Source: UBA1756 sp045130235 (GTDB lineage: Bacteria; Bacteroidota; Bacteroidia; Bacteroidales; WCHB1-69). Taken from it: a stretch of 64,000 nt of DNA. The first letter of the stretch is position 1. Each line of letters begins with the position of its first letter. Shown in pieces: positions 27,527 to 34,995 of the stretch. The stretch is taken from NCBI GenBank assembly GCA_045130235.1, contig JBGUPJ010000036.1:117454-181453 (forward strand), read 5' to 3'. The notes under the pieces were generated by a model. The model was given only the letters and a program-made list of their open reading frames with translations, was not told where the DNA came from and did not search any database. Both the position numbers and the translations under genes were made by a program.

Positions 27527-28222
27527 TTAGAAAATAATAGCTTTGATGATGACGAAGGTGAGATAGATGGAGAGTGTTACCACGATAGGAGCAATGTACC
27601 ATGAATAACCCTCTTTCTGACTGGCATCGTATGCTTGCAGAGTCTGCCGTGAAGCACTGATACCCATGGAAATAGCGTAAACCACTATTAATCCGATCAC
27701 AATGGAAAGGAACGTATTGCCTGAACCAAGGAGGTTATACCAACTGAAATCGAAGAAAAGTGACAGGAAGGCGGTGAAGAGTATTACCAAGCTGATAATG
27801 AAAACATGAATAGAAGAATGGCGGAAAGCCAATAAAATATCAGATTTTTGCTTGATGGCCAAAAAGAGGAACATCAGTAAGGTAATGAAGATGGAGAAGA
27901 AGACAGGAACTAATCCGGTGATAGCGCTGACCTTAAAGTCAGAACCACCATGAATAGCTCCGATTAAGAAAGTGAAAAAAGTGACCACTACAAACGACAA
28001 CACAACCATACACAGCGGACCGACCACCGATTGGGATGAAGTGTTTAAAAACTTCTGCGCACCACTGGCAGGATATTTAAAAATGTTGACAATCAGATTC
28101 TTCAAATCTTCTTTGAAAAATTTTTGGATTTCTCCGCCCCAATCAATACCATTTCCGTTGGACGGTGTAGTGGGTTGAGGTTGCTCTTGCTGAGCGTTTT
28201 GATACATCGGTGTTTCTCCCAT
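27527..28222 (-). CDS. Membrane protein of unknown function (Yip1-like topology)
   Basis: A 231-residue protein. An N-terminal soluble stretch of about 60 residues rich in Gln/Pro/Asn precedes five hydrophobic segments. The order (short cytosolic N terminus, FKYPASGAQKFL, then five segments ending VTLSIYLTFVIIKAIIF) recalls Yip1-domain proteins, but no diagnostic motif is visible, so the family is tentative. It has its own -7 box at 28344-28351 and a terminator, so it is probably monocistronic. Confidence 0.6.
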   Translation of the reverse strand: MGETPMYQNAQQEQPQPTTPSNGNGIDWGGEIQKFFKEDLKNLIVNIFKYPASGAQKFLNTSSQSVVGPLCMVVLSFVVVTFFTFLIGAIHGGSDFKVSAITGLVPVFFSIFITLLMFLFLAIKQKSDILLAFRHSSIHVFIISLVILFTAFLSLFFDFSWYNLLGSGNTFLSIVIGLIVVYAISMGISASRQTLQAYDASQKEGYSWYIAPIVVTLSIYLTFVIIKAIIF

Positions 28223-28343
28223 TGTTATTGTTTTTTAAATTGGTCCCACTTGTTAACAATTCTCTAATGAAATGAGGGGACAACCATAATCAATCCATCA
28301 GAGCAAATCAATCATCTGTCATTTAGGCAGACAGATGAACGTG

Positions 28344-28351
28344 CAAAAATA
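28344..28351 (-). promoter_or_regulatory. -7 box for the 27527-28222 membrane protein gene
   Basis: Minus-strand TATTTTTG fits TAnnTTTG, but lies 121 nt before the ATG, implying a long 5' leader. Confidence 0.45.
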
Positions 28352-28446
28352 ACATTTTTTTTGAATATAACACACCCTTCTCCTATTTTTTTATTCCCAG
28401 TGCATGATTATGAAACCCGTTCTGTGTGTGAAATCCAAAAAAATTG

Positions 28447-28454
28447 TATCTTTG
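28447..28454 (+). promoter_or_regulatory. -7 box of the DRTGG-hydrogenase cassette
   Basis: TATCTTTG fits TAnnTTTG, 26 nt before the ATG at 28481. Confidence 0.55.
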
Positions 28455-28480
28455 CAAACGATTTAATGAAATCTTAACCT

Positions 28481-28828
28481 ATGAAAATTCAAGAGATTAC
28501 ATCCTTAATTTCAGGCACTGTCGTTGAAGGCGAGGCATTCATCGACAGGGATATCGACTGTGCTTTTGCCTCGGATCTGATGAGCGACGTGCTCACCCTG
28601 CGCACCGACAAGTCGGTAATGCTCATCACTGGACTGTGTAACACGCAGACTATCAGAACGTGCGAGATGTCCGACATTAAAGTGGTGATGTTCGTTCGTG
28701 GGAAGAAGGTCACCGAAGAGATGATGGAGCTGGCCGAGGACAACGACATGCTGCTCATCACCACTGACCTTTCCTTGTATCGCACATCAGGAACCCTTTT
28801 CAATGCGGGGCTTCCGGGAGTTTATTAA
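28481..28828 (+). CDS. DRTGG-domain protein
   Basis: A 115-residue single-domain protein of the DRTGG type (MKIQEITSLISGTVVEG, FASDLMSDVLT, and a C-terminal DNDMLLITTDLSLYRTSGTLFNAGL). Stand-alone DRTGG proteins are known next to [FeFe]-hydrogenase genes in anaerobes; their biochemical role is unsettled. The next gene, an HATPase, starts 12 nt downstream and the hydrogenase-like gene follows that, so the three form one cassette. Confidence 0.85.
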   Translation: MKIQEITSLISGTVVEGEAFIDRDIDCAFASDLMSDVLTLRTDKSVMLITGLCNTQTIRTCEMSDIKVVMFVRGKKVTEEMMELAEDNDMLLITTDLSLYRTSGTLFNAGLPGVY

Positions 28829-28840
28829 AATCTTGAAATT

Positions 28841-29251
28841 ATGCATTTTGAATATAATGTGGAAGGTGGCGATTTCACCAATGCAGGCACCACCTCCAGC
28901 AAAGTGAAGAAGATGATGAAACAGCTGGGTGTGGACCCGGCGATTGTAAAACGTACCGTGGTGGCGCTCTATGAGGCTGAGGTCAACATTGTGGCCCACG
29001 CCTACCGGGGAGTTATCTACGTGGACCTGGAAGACACCAGCGTCAGCATCAAGCTGGTGGATGAAGGCCCCGGCATCCCCGACATCAACCAGGCCATGCA
29101 GAAAGGCTACTCCACCGCCTCGCCCGAAGTGCGCGAGATGGGTTTCGGTGCCGGCATGGGTCTCCCCAACATGCAGAGCAATTCCGATAAGCTCACCGTC
29201 AACTCGGTGGTCGGCAAAGGAACTACAGTAGAAATCGTCAACTATTTCTAA
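28841..29251 (+). CDS. HATPase (RsbW-like) ATP-binding protein
   Basis: A 136-residue single-domain GHKL ATPase. N-box EAEVNIVAHA, G1 box DEGPGI and G2 box GFGAGMGLPNM are all present, as in anti-sigma factor kinases of the RsbW/SpoIIAB group. It has no sensor or phosphoacceptor domain. Its place between a DRTGG protein and an [FeFe]-hydrogenase-like protein (6-nt gap) suggests a signalling role linked to redox or hydrogen, which is inference. Confidence 0.88.
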   Translation: MHFEYNVEGGDFTNAGTTSSKVKKMMKQLGVDPAIVKRTVVALYEAEVNIVAHAYRGVIYVDLEDTSVSIKLVDEGPGIPDINQAMQKGYSTASPEVREMGFGAGMGLPNMQSNSDKLTVNSVVGKGTTVEIVNYF

Positions 29252-29257
29252 ACCACC

Positions 29258-30628
29258 ATGGAACACATCCACCACGCCCTCAAGTTCAAATACGACCTCT
29301 GCATCGGCTGCTCGCACTGCACTAGCGTATGCCCCACCTGCGCCATCCATGTGGAGGACGGCCATCCGATTCTCGATGCCAACCGCTGCATCGACTGCGG
29401 CATGTGCTACCAGACCTGCCCCATGAACGCCATCTATATCGAGCAGGACGACTTCGAGACCATCTACAATTTCAAATGTCCCGTGCTGCTCGTCCCCTCC
29501 ATCTTCAGCGCGCAGTTTCCCGAAAAAGTGAGCCAGCGCGCCATCCTCTCCGCCATCTACCACCTCGGCTTCAAGTACGTGTATGAGGTGGAAAAGAGCG
29601 TGGATGTGTTGAAAGAGGTCATCAACGACAAGGTGAAAGACGAATCGGCAGAAAAGCCCATCATCTCCACCTTCTGTCCCGCCATCGTGCGCCTTATCCA
29701 GGTGAAATACCCCTCCCTGGTGGACAACCTGCTGCTCACCAAGCCCCCGTTGGATGTCACCGCCCTGTACATCCGCGAAGTGCTCGTGGAACGCGGTGTC
29801 GCACCCGAAGACATCGGCATCTTCTACGTGGCCCCCTGCGCCGCCAAGATTGCTGCCGTGAAAAGTCCCGTCGGCGAAGAAAAGTCCAATATTGATGGCG
29901 TAATCAACATGAACTACCTGTATAACAAGGTGTTCCGTGTTATCAAGCAGGGCGTTTATACTCTGCGCGAAGACGAGTTCGACTTCCACCCGCTCTCCAA
30001 AAACAGCATACTGTGGTCGCTGACAGGTGGTGAAATCAAAGACATCCCTACCGGCCGCAACCTCGCCATCGACGAGGTTCACAACGTGTCGGCCTTCCTC
30101 GACAAGTTAGAAAACGAGGATCTCGACGACATTGACTTCTTGGAATTGCGCGCCTGCGATGAGAGCTGCGCGGGCGGCATTCTGTGCGCCGGCAACCGAT
30201 TTCTCATCGCTGAACGCCAGCGTAAACGCGCCAAACAGCGGCCGAAGACCGTTACCCCGCAAGAGAACAACATCCTCAATTACAAGGATTACCTCAAAGA
30301 TAACATGGCCGTGGGTGAGGTGCAGCCCCGCTCCATGGACAAGCTCGACGACAACATCTCGGTGGCTATGCGCAAGATGAAGAAGGTGTTCGAAATTACC
30401 AACGACCTGCCCAAGGTGGACTGCCGTATCTGCGGCTACCAGACCTGCAAGGCCCTCGCCGAAGCCGTGGTCAACAACCAGGCCGACATCCGCCAGTGCA
30501 TCTTCGTACAGCGTATCCTCGAACAGACCGACAAACTCACCACCGCCGAAGCCCTCAAAATCACCAAGAAGGTGTGGGGCGAGGTGAAAGTCGATAAGGA
30601 TTCCATCAAGCATTTGGATTTGGAGTGA
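29258..30628 (+). CDS. [FeFe]-hydrogenase-like protein, sensory type with C-terminal Fe-S domain
   Basis: A 456-residue cytoplasmic iron-sulfur protein. Two ferredoxin motifs (C15/18/21/25 and C44/47/50/54) are followed by an H-cluster domain and a C-terminal CX2CX4CX16C Fe-S domain (C389, C392, C397, C414). The H-cluster cysteines are present but in non-catalytic-type contexts: STFCPA (C140) where catalytic enzymes have TSCCP, APCAAK (C194), and ELRACDESCAGG (C300, C304) in place of ACxxGCxxGGG. This matches the group C/D putative H2-sensing hydrogenases more than bifurcating HydA. No PAS domain is fused. Maturase hydG is 8 kb away in this window. Confidence 0.88.
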   Translation: MEHIHHALKFKYDLCIGCSHCTSVCPTCAIHVEDGHPILDANRCIDCGMCYQTCPMNAIYIEQDDFETIYNFKCPVLLVPSIFSAQFPEKVSQRAILSAIYHLGFKYVYEVEKSVDVLKEVINDKVKDESAEKPIISTFCPAIVRLIQVKYPSLVDNLLLTKPPLDVTALYIREVLVERGVAPEDIGIFYVAPCAAKIAAVKSPVGEEKSNIDGVINMNYLYNKVFRVIKQGVYTLREDEFDFHPLSKNSILWSLTGGEIKDIPTGRNLAIDEVHNVSAFLDKLENEDLDDIDFLELRACDESCAGGILCAGNRFLIAERQRKRAKQRPKTVTPQENNILNYKDYLKDNMAVGEVQPRSMDKLDDNISVAMRKMKKVFEITNDLPKVDCRICGYQTCKALAEAVVNNQADIRQCIFVQRILEQTDKLTTAEALKITKKVWGEVKVDKDSIKHLDLE

Positions 30629-30714
30629 TTTTTGTTTCTTTTTTGAAAAAATTTTCAAATTCGTTTAAACTTTTACGCAACCCTCACGTCAAGAGAACGT
30701 TTCACAAAAATTCA

Positions 30715-31344
30715 ATGGAAGAGATATTAGACCAATACAAGAATCGTCAGGCTCCAGTGCCGGAGGGCTATTTCGATAGTCTTCCCGACCAGGTGTTGGC
30801 GCGCATTGCCGAAGAGGATGCTCAGATTCAGGCTCTTTTGGAGGCGCACCGCACCAACGAGGGCTATCCCGTTCCTGAGAATTATTTCGCACAACTGCCG
30901 GATGCGGTATTGGCGAAAGTGGCTGCTGAACCGAGCAAGAAGTTGTTCCTGCAACGCCGTTGGGTGCGCATCGCTTCCGTCGCCGCCTGCGCGGGACTGC
31001 TGATAGGCACAGGAATCTATATCTTCCACATGTTCCAAAACATTGGGAATCAGACGAGTGATCCGGTTGCTCAAGAAGCAAAAAAGCCTGCAGCTCCCAC
31101 CCATAATCGGCAACAAACGCTCGATTACGACAAAGCATTGGCACAGGTATCAGATGTCTCTGAAACACCGGTGGAGCAAAAGATGGTCGCCACTCCTATC
31201 GCCTCCTCTGCTCCCGCAACTGATCCAGCCACAGACCGATTCATTACGGAGAATCTTGACGAGGGCGACCTCGACGAAGTGGATTTCGACATCCTCGATT
31301 TCTACTCCGACGACATGGCCGCCTCCGACATGTGGGGGTTCTAA
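30715..31344 (+). CDS. Single-pass membrane protein with repeated VPExYF-LPD motif
   Basis: A 209-residue protein. Two repeats near the N terminus, VPEGYFDSLPDQVLARIA (about 17-34) and VPENYFAQLPDAVLAKVA (about 53-70), precede a single membrane segment (about 87-108), and the C terminus is very acidic (EGDLDEVDFDILDF). This layout resembles small Bacteroidota proteins often encoded beside sigma factors, but no sigma factor is here, so no function is claimed. MEEILDQY was chosen as start because the repeats follow directly; the upstream in-frame extension (from 30625) overlaps the hydrogenase stop and is low-complexity. Confidence 0.7.
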   Translation: MEEILDQYKNRQAPVPEGYFDSLPDQVLARIAEEDAQIQALLEAHRTNEGYPVPENYFAQLPDAVLAKVAAEPSKKLFLQRRWVRIASVAACAGLLIGTGIYIFHMFQNIGNQTSDPVAQEAKKPAAPTHNRQQTLDYDKALAQVSDVSETPVEQKMVATPIASSAPATDPATDRFITENLDEGDLDEVDFDILDFYSDDMAASDMWGF

Positions 31345-31370
31345 CAATCAATCATTCGGATTTTTTTAGG

Positions 31371-31405
31371 TAAAAAAAACGGCCTCGCATCAGATGCAAG
31401 GCCGT
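31371..31405 (-). terminator. Hairpin terminator of the TonB gene
   Basis: Arms at 31379-31391 and 31393-31405 pair with one mismatch (ACGGCCT...AGGCCGT); on the minus strand the stem runs into eight T (31371-31378). Confidence 0.8.
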
Positions 31406-31426
31406 AAGACTAATATTATAATAGGT

Positions 31427-32143
31427 TTATTGCAGCGTGAAGGTAATGGGGAGCTGGAAGAAGGAACGGCATCTCTGACCGTTGTTCTCGCCGGGTTCCC
31501 ATTTCGGCATAGCCTTTACTACGCGGCATGCCTCTTCGTCAAGAGAGGAACACACGCTTTTGATAACACTGGTCTGACCAATGCTACCATCTTTTTCAAC
31601 CACAAATTCCACGATAACAACACCCTGCCATCCGGCATCGCGGGCAGCTTTGGGGTATTGGCAGTTTTCGGCGAGATACTTTCTCAACTCTTCGTTGCCA
31701 CCCTTGAATTTTGCACGCACCTGAGGAGTTTTAATAATAGGTTCCTCCTCCACAATATTGTCGGTGTTTACGTCAATTTCTTCATCATCTGCTTCAATAG
31801 CAGTTTCATCATCTGCTTCCATAGTGAAGTCAAACGCAGTTTCTACTTCTTTCTGGGTCTCCTTCAAGACTTGCTCAATCACCTCTTCTTTTTCAGGCTC
31901 TTGCTCCGGTTCTGGTGGCGGAGGAGTATTGTCCTGGTCGGTGTTAGGCATCTCAATGTCATCCAATGCGGCTTCCTCTTCCACAGCAATGGCTGCATTA
32001 TTTTTCGACCGCACACTTCCCCAAATATCCAATGCCAATAATGAGATGGTCAAGCCAATGATACATCCTATCAAGAAAAAGTTGATAGATCTTGACCCAA
32101 GATTAACTTTTGGTGATTGTTTTTCGCTCATATCTGAAAACAA
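31427..32143 (-). CDS. TonB family energy transducer
   Basis: A 238-residue inner-membrane protein. A short N-terminal cytosolic piece and one membrane segment (about 18-40) lead into a Pro/Glu-rich spacer (TPPPPEPEQEPEKEE) and a C-terminal TonB domain (ENCQYPKAARDAGWQGVVIVEFVVEKDGSI ... DEEACRVVKAMPKWEPGENNG). TonB proteins carry proton-motive energy to outer-membrane receptors. No exbB, exbD or receptor gene is adjacent. It has its own -7 box and terminator. Confidence 0.93.
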   Translation of the reverse strand: MFSDMSEKQSPKVNLGSRSINFFLIGCIIGLTISLLALDIWGSVRSKNNAAIAVEEEAALDDIEMPNTDQDNTPPPPEPEQEPEKEEVIEQVLKETQKEVETAFDFTMEADDETAIEADDEEIDVNTDNIVEEEPIIKTPQVRAKFKGGNEELRKYLAENCQYPKAARDAGWQGVVIVEFVVEKDGSIGQTSVIKSVCSSLDEEACRVVKAMPKWEPGENNGQRCRSFFQLPITFTLQ

Positions 32144-32165
32144 TTTTATTCTAATTACAAGTGTG

Positions 32166-32173
32166 CAAAAATA
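32166..32173 (-). promoter_or_regulatory. -7 box of the TonB gene
   Basis: Minus-strand TATTTTTG fits TAnnTTTG, 23 nt before the ATG at 32143. Confidence 0.55.
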
Positions 32174-32271
32174 TTAAAAATATTTATACCCTCCACCATC
32201 TGAGGAAAAATTTTTTTAATTTTTCTTGAGCACTCAATAATTTTACCTATAAAACACTGATAATTAAATTA

Positions 32272-33420
32272 TTATGCACCACAAAGAATATGTAGTACAT
32301 TGTCACTTTGCCCTCTATGCGCCCGGTTGCAATAGTTGCTGAGGAACACCATGAAGATATCTTTTTCAGAATAATAGACCAAAATATGGTTGAAACCGTG
32401 CCACAACCCGCCATGGTAGATGAGTTTGCCATAAGGCCCATCTTCCAGATGCCATCCATAGCCATACTCCTCGGAAGGTACTTTATCGTTCTTGAGCTGG
32501 TTTTGTGCGGAGGTGGCCTTCTCCACCATCTCTTTGGATAAAATGGTGTGGTTCGTGAAGTAAGCTTTCTTCCACGCGAAGAGGTCGTTAATGGTAGAAT
32601 ACATTCCCTTGTCGCCAAATGTTCCATCTAAATCTTTGATTTCGAGGGGAATACGATCTGCTTTGTGGCCACTGGCAATAGAATATCCTTTCTTGGTGTT
32701 TCTTTCGGTTACATAAAAGGAGGCGCTCATGCCAGCCGGTTGGAAGATGTTTTCTCTCACAAAATCTTCGAATTTTTGTCCGGAAGCTTTTTCCACAATC
32801 AACGCTAACAACACGTAGTTGGTGTTGGTGTATTTGTATCCGGTGCCAGGGGCGAATATCGTTTTGGGGTGATGTTTGACAAGCACGTCCACCACGTCCT
32901 GATTGGTCGTGAGCCGTCCCTGCGGGAACCAGGAACTCTTGAAATCGAAGTATTCGGGAAGGCCGGAGGTGTGGCACAATAAGTTATGTACCGTAATGCC
33001 CGTATAGGGAAGGTTGGGAAAATATTTGCCGAGATAGTCGATGAGGCTCACTTTACCCTCCTGCACCAGCAGCAGCACGGCGGCGGCAGTAAACTCCTTG
33101 GATACCGAAGCCAGCTCGAAGCAGGTGTTTTCAACAATCGGTTGGCTTTGATTGTCAAGCACTTCATAACCAGAAGCTTTATGAACAAGCACCTCATCGT
33201 TCTGTGCGATGAGCATGGTACCGTTCAACTTCTTGCAAATCGTGTCGGCATGCGCCCGCACCGCCTGGGTCTTGTAAGTGAAGTTGGCCTCATCGAAAAG
33301 CTGGTTCAACTCTTCTGTGTTCAACTCACTAAGCTTCTTATCCGGCTTGTGCTGCGGATACACTTGTGCGATGAGCAAGGAAGGGAGTAGGAGGGAAAGG
33401 AGAAGGAGGGTGTGTTTCAT
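32272..33420 (-). CDS. Serine hydrolase, class C beta-lactamase/PBP-like fold
   Basis: A 382-residue exported protein; signal peptide MKHTLLLLS...LIAQ. The catalytic tetrad SVSK (Ser105, Lys108) is followed by a Tyr-x-Asn box (YTN, about 197) and a C-terminal HGG box (HGGLWHGFN), the three signatures of beta-lactamase-family serine hydrolases. Members include D-aminopeptidases, esterases and carboxypeptidases, so resistance is not implied. It is separated from pepD by a terminator, and no -7 box was found just upstream. Confidence 0.9.
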   Translation of the reverse strand: MKHTLLLLSLLLPSLLIAQVYPQHKPDKKLSELNTEELNQLFDEANFTYKTQAVRAHADTICKKLNGTMLIAQNDEVLVHKASGYEVLDNQSQPIVENTCFELASVSKEFTAAAVLLLVQEGKVSLIDYLGKYFPNLPYTGITVHNLLCHTSGLPEYFDFKSSWFPQGRLTTNQDVVDVLVKHHPKTIFAPGTGYKYTNTNYVLLALIVEKASGQKFEDFVRENIFQPAGMSASFYVTERNTKKGYSIASGHKADRIPLEIKDLDGTFGDKGMYSTINDLFAWKKAYFTNHTILSKEMVEKATSAQNQLKNDKVPSEEYGYGWHLEDGPYGKLIYHGGLWHGFNHILVYYSEKDIFMVFLSNYCNRAHRGQSDNVLHILCGA

Positions 33421-33469
33421 AATGACGGAGGGGGATGTGAAGATAAGATTAAAGGAGGAAAAGATGAAA

Positions 33470-33501
33470 AGAGGAGGATTTGCTGTAGCAAACCCTCCTC
33501 T
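33470..33501 (-). terminator. Hairpin terminator of pepD
   Basis: Arms AGAGGAGG (33470-33477) and CCTCCTCT (33494-33501) extend through an inner TTTGCT/AGCAAA stem; on the minus strand TTTTC follows. Confidence 0.75.
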
Positions 33502-33514
33502 GATTAGAAATGGA

Positions 33515-34972
33515 TTATTTCAGAAGGCGGAAGAACTCGAGGATGAGGTCCCAGCATTTCTGTACGGTGGCAATCTCCAGTTTTTCATCCGGGGAGTGAA
33601 CACCGCGGAGGGTAGGACCGAAGGAGACCATGTCGAGTTCGGGGTATTTCTCCGAGAAGAGACCGCACTCGAGACCGGCATGGATGGCCTTGACGGCGGG
33701 TTCTTCGTGGAAGACATTGCGGTAAGCCTTCACCAACAGGTTGAGAGCCTGCGAGTTGGGATTGGGATTCCAGCCCGGATAGCCGTCACCTTGGGTTACT
33801 TCATCGGCGGCAGTAGCATAGAAGGCGCAGGCCACGTGGTCGCAGGCATCCTGCTTGCGGCTCTCCACCGAGCTGCGCTGGCTGGTGGTGATGATGATTT
33901 TGTCGTCGGCCAACTTCACGGAGGCGAGGTTGGTGGAGGTCTCCACGAAGCCGTGGATGTCTTGCGACATGGCCAGCACACCGTGCGGACAGGCATAGAG
34001 GGCGTTCATCACATCGATCTGCAACATCTCGTTGAGGATGCGTTCCGGCATTTTGGTCAGCTTCTTGCACTCGGCATACACACCCGGGTCGCTGGTGTGG
34101 AACTCGTTTTTGAAGTCGGCATCCACCTTGGCGACATATTTGCGGAAAGCAGCGGCCTTGCCCTTCGGCAGCGTCACCACTGCCCATCCCTCTCGGGCGA
34201 TGGCGTTGCGCAGGTTACCAGCGTTGATGTCGGCGATACGGGCATCAAATTCCTGATAGGCGTTCCACAAGATACGGTTGAGCAGCTTCACTGCGTTGCC
34301 ACGGTTCTTGTTGATGTCATCGCCAGAGTGGCCGCCCAACAGACCGCCAACCATCACCTTGTAGGCGACAGAATCTTCCGGGATTTCATCCTCATAGTCG
34401 CACTCGTAGGTGGCCACGGTATCCTTACCACCGGCACAGCCGATGAAGATCTCGCCCCAGTCCTCAGAGTCGAGGTTGAGGAGAATCTTGCCGGTCATGA
34501 AGCCAGGCTCGAGGGCGAAAGCACCGGTGAGGCCGGTCTCTTCGTCCACGGTGAAGAGGCATTCGATGGGACCATGTTTGATTTTCTTGTCGGCCAAGAA
34601 AGCGAGGGCAATGGCGATACCGATACCGTCGTCGGCGCCGAGGGTGGTGCCTTTAGCCTTCAGCCATTCGCCATCGACGTAGGCCTGAATGGCATCCTTC
34701 TCGAAGTCGAACTTCGTGTCGTTGTTCTTTTCGCACACCATATCCATGTGGGCTTGGAAAATCACGGGGGTGACATTCTCTTTACCTTTGGTGGCAGGTT
34801 TGGAAATCAGCACATTGCCAGCTTTGTCGCGTTTGCTCTCCAAGCCAAGCTCTTTGCCAGTTTTCAGCAACCATTCGGTCATGCGCTCCTCTTTCTTGGA
34901 GGGGCGGGGAACTTTACAAATTTCATTGAAATAATGAAAAATCGCTTTGGGTTCTAATTCTGTCATTTTCAT
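33515..34972 (-). CDS. pepD: Aminoacyl-histidine dipeptidase (M20 family)
   Basis: A 485-residue cytoplasmic zinc dipeptidase, normal length for PepD. The first metal-binding box is VIFQAHMDMVCEKN, followed by the bridging Asp in LGADDGIGIA and Glu pair in TVDEETGLTGA; HSGDDINKNRGNA and the C-terminal HAGLECGLFSEKYPELDMVSFGP complete the M20 pattern. It cleaves Xaa-His and other dipeptides. It lies 23 nt after the BatA-type gene on the same strand and may be the last gene of an operon starting at 38492. Confidence 0.96.
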   Translation of the reverse strand: MKMTELEPKAIFHYFNEICKVPRPSKKEERMTEWLLKTGKELGLESKRDKAGNVLISKPATKGKENVTPVIFQAHMDMVCEKNNDTKFDFEKDAIQAYVDGEWLKAKGTTLGADDGIGIAIALAFLADKKIKHGPIECLFTVDEETGLTGAFALEPGFMTGKILLNLDSEDWGEIFIGCAGGKDTVATYECDYEDEIPEDSVAYKVMVGGLLGGHSGDDINKNRGNAVKLLNRILWNAYQEFDARIADINAGNLRNAIAREGWAVVTLPKGKAAAFRKYVAKVDADFKNEFHTSDPGVYAECKKLTKMPERILNEMLQIDVMNALYACPHGVLAMSQDIHGFVETSTNLASVKLADDKIIITTSQRSSVESRKQDACDHVACAFYATAADEVTQGDGYPGWNPNPNSQALNLLVKAYRNVFHEEPAVKAIHAGLECGLFSEKYPELDMVSFGPTLRGVHSPDEKLEIATVQKCWDLILEFFRLLK

Positions 34973-34995
34973 ACTATATAAATTTTAAATGATTA

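Noticed and set aside
28787..30082. 431-codon minus-strand ORF opposite the hydrogenase-like gene
   Set aside because: His/Asp/Val-rich antisense translation; plus strand has intact Fe-S motifs.
32272..33420. Serine hydrolase as an antibiotic-resistance beta-lactamase
   Set aside because: The family motifs are shared with esterases and peptidases; nothing specific to class C beta-lactamases beyond the fold signatures.
33278..34957. 559-codon plus-strand ORF opposite pepD
   Set aside because: Antisense shadow of a complete M20 dipeptidase; no family resemblance or promoter.
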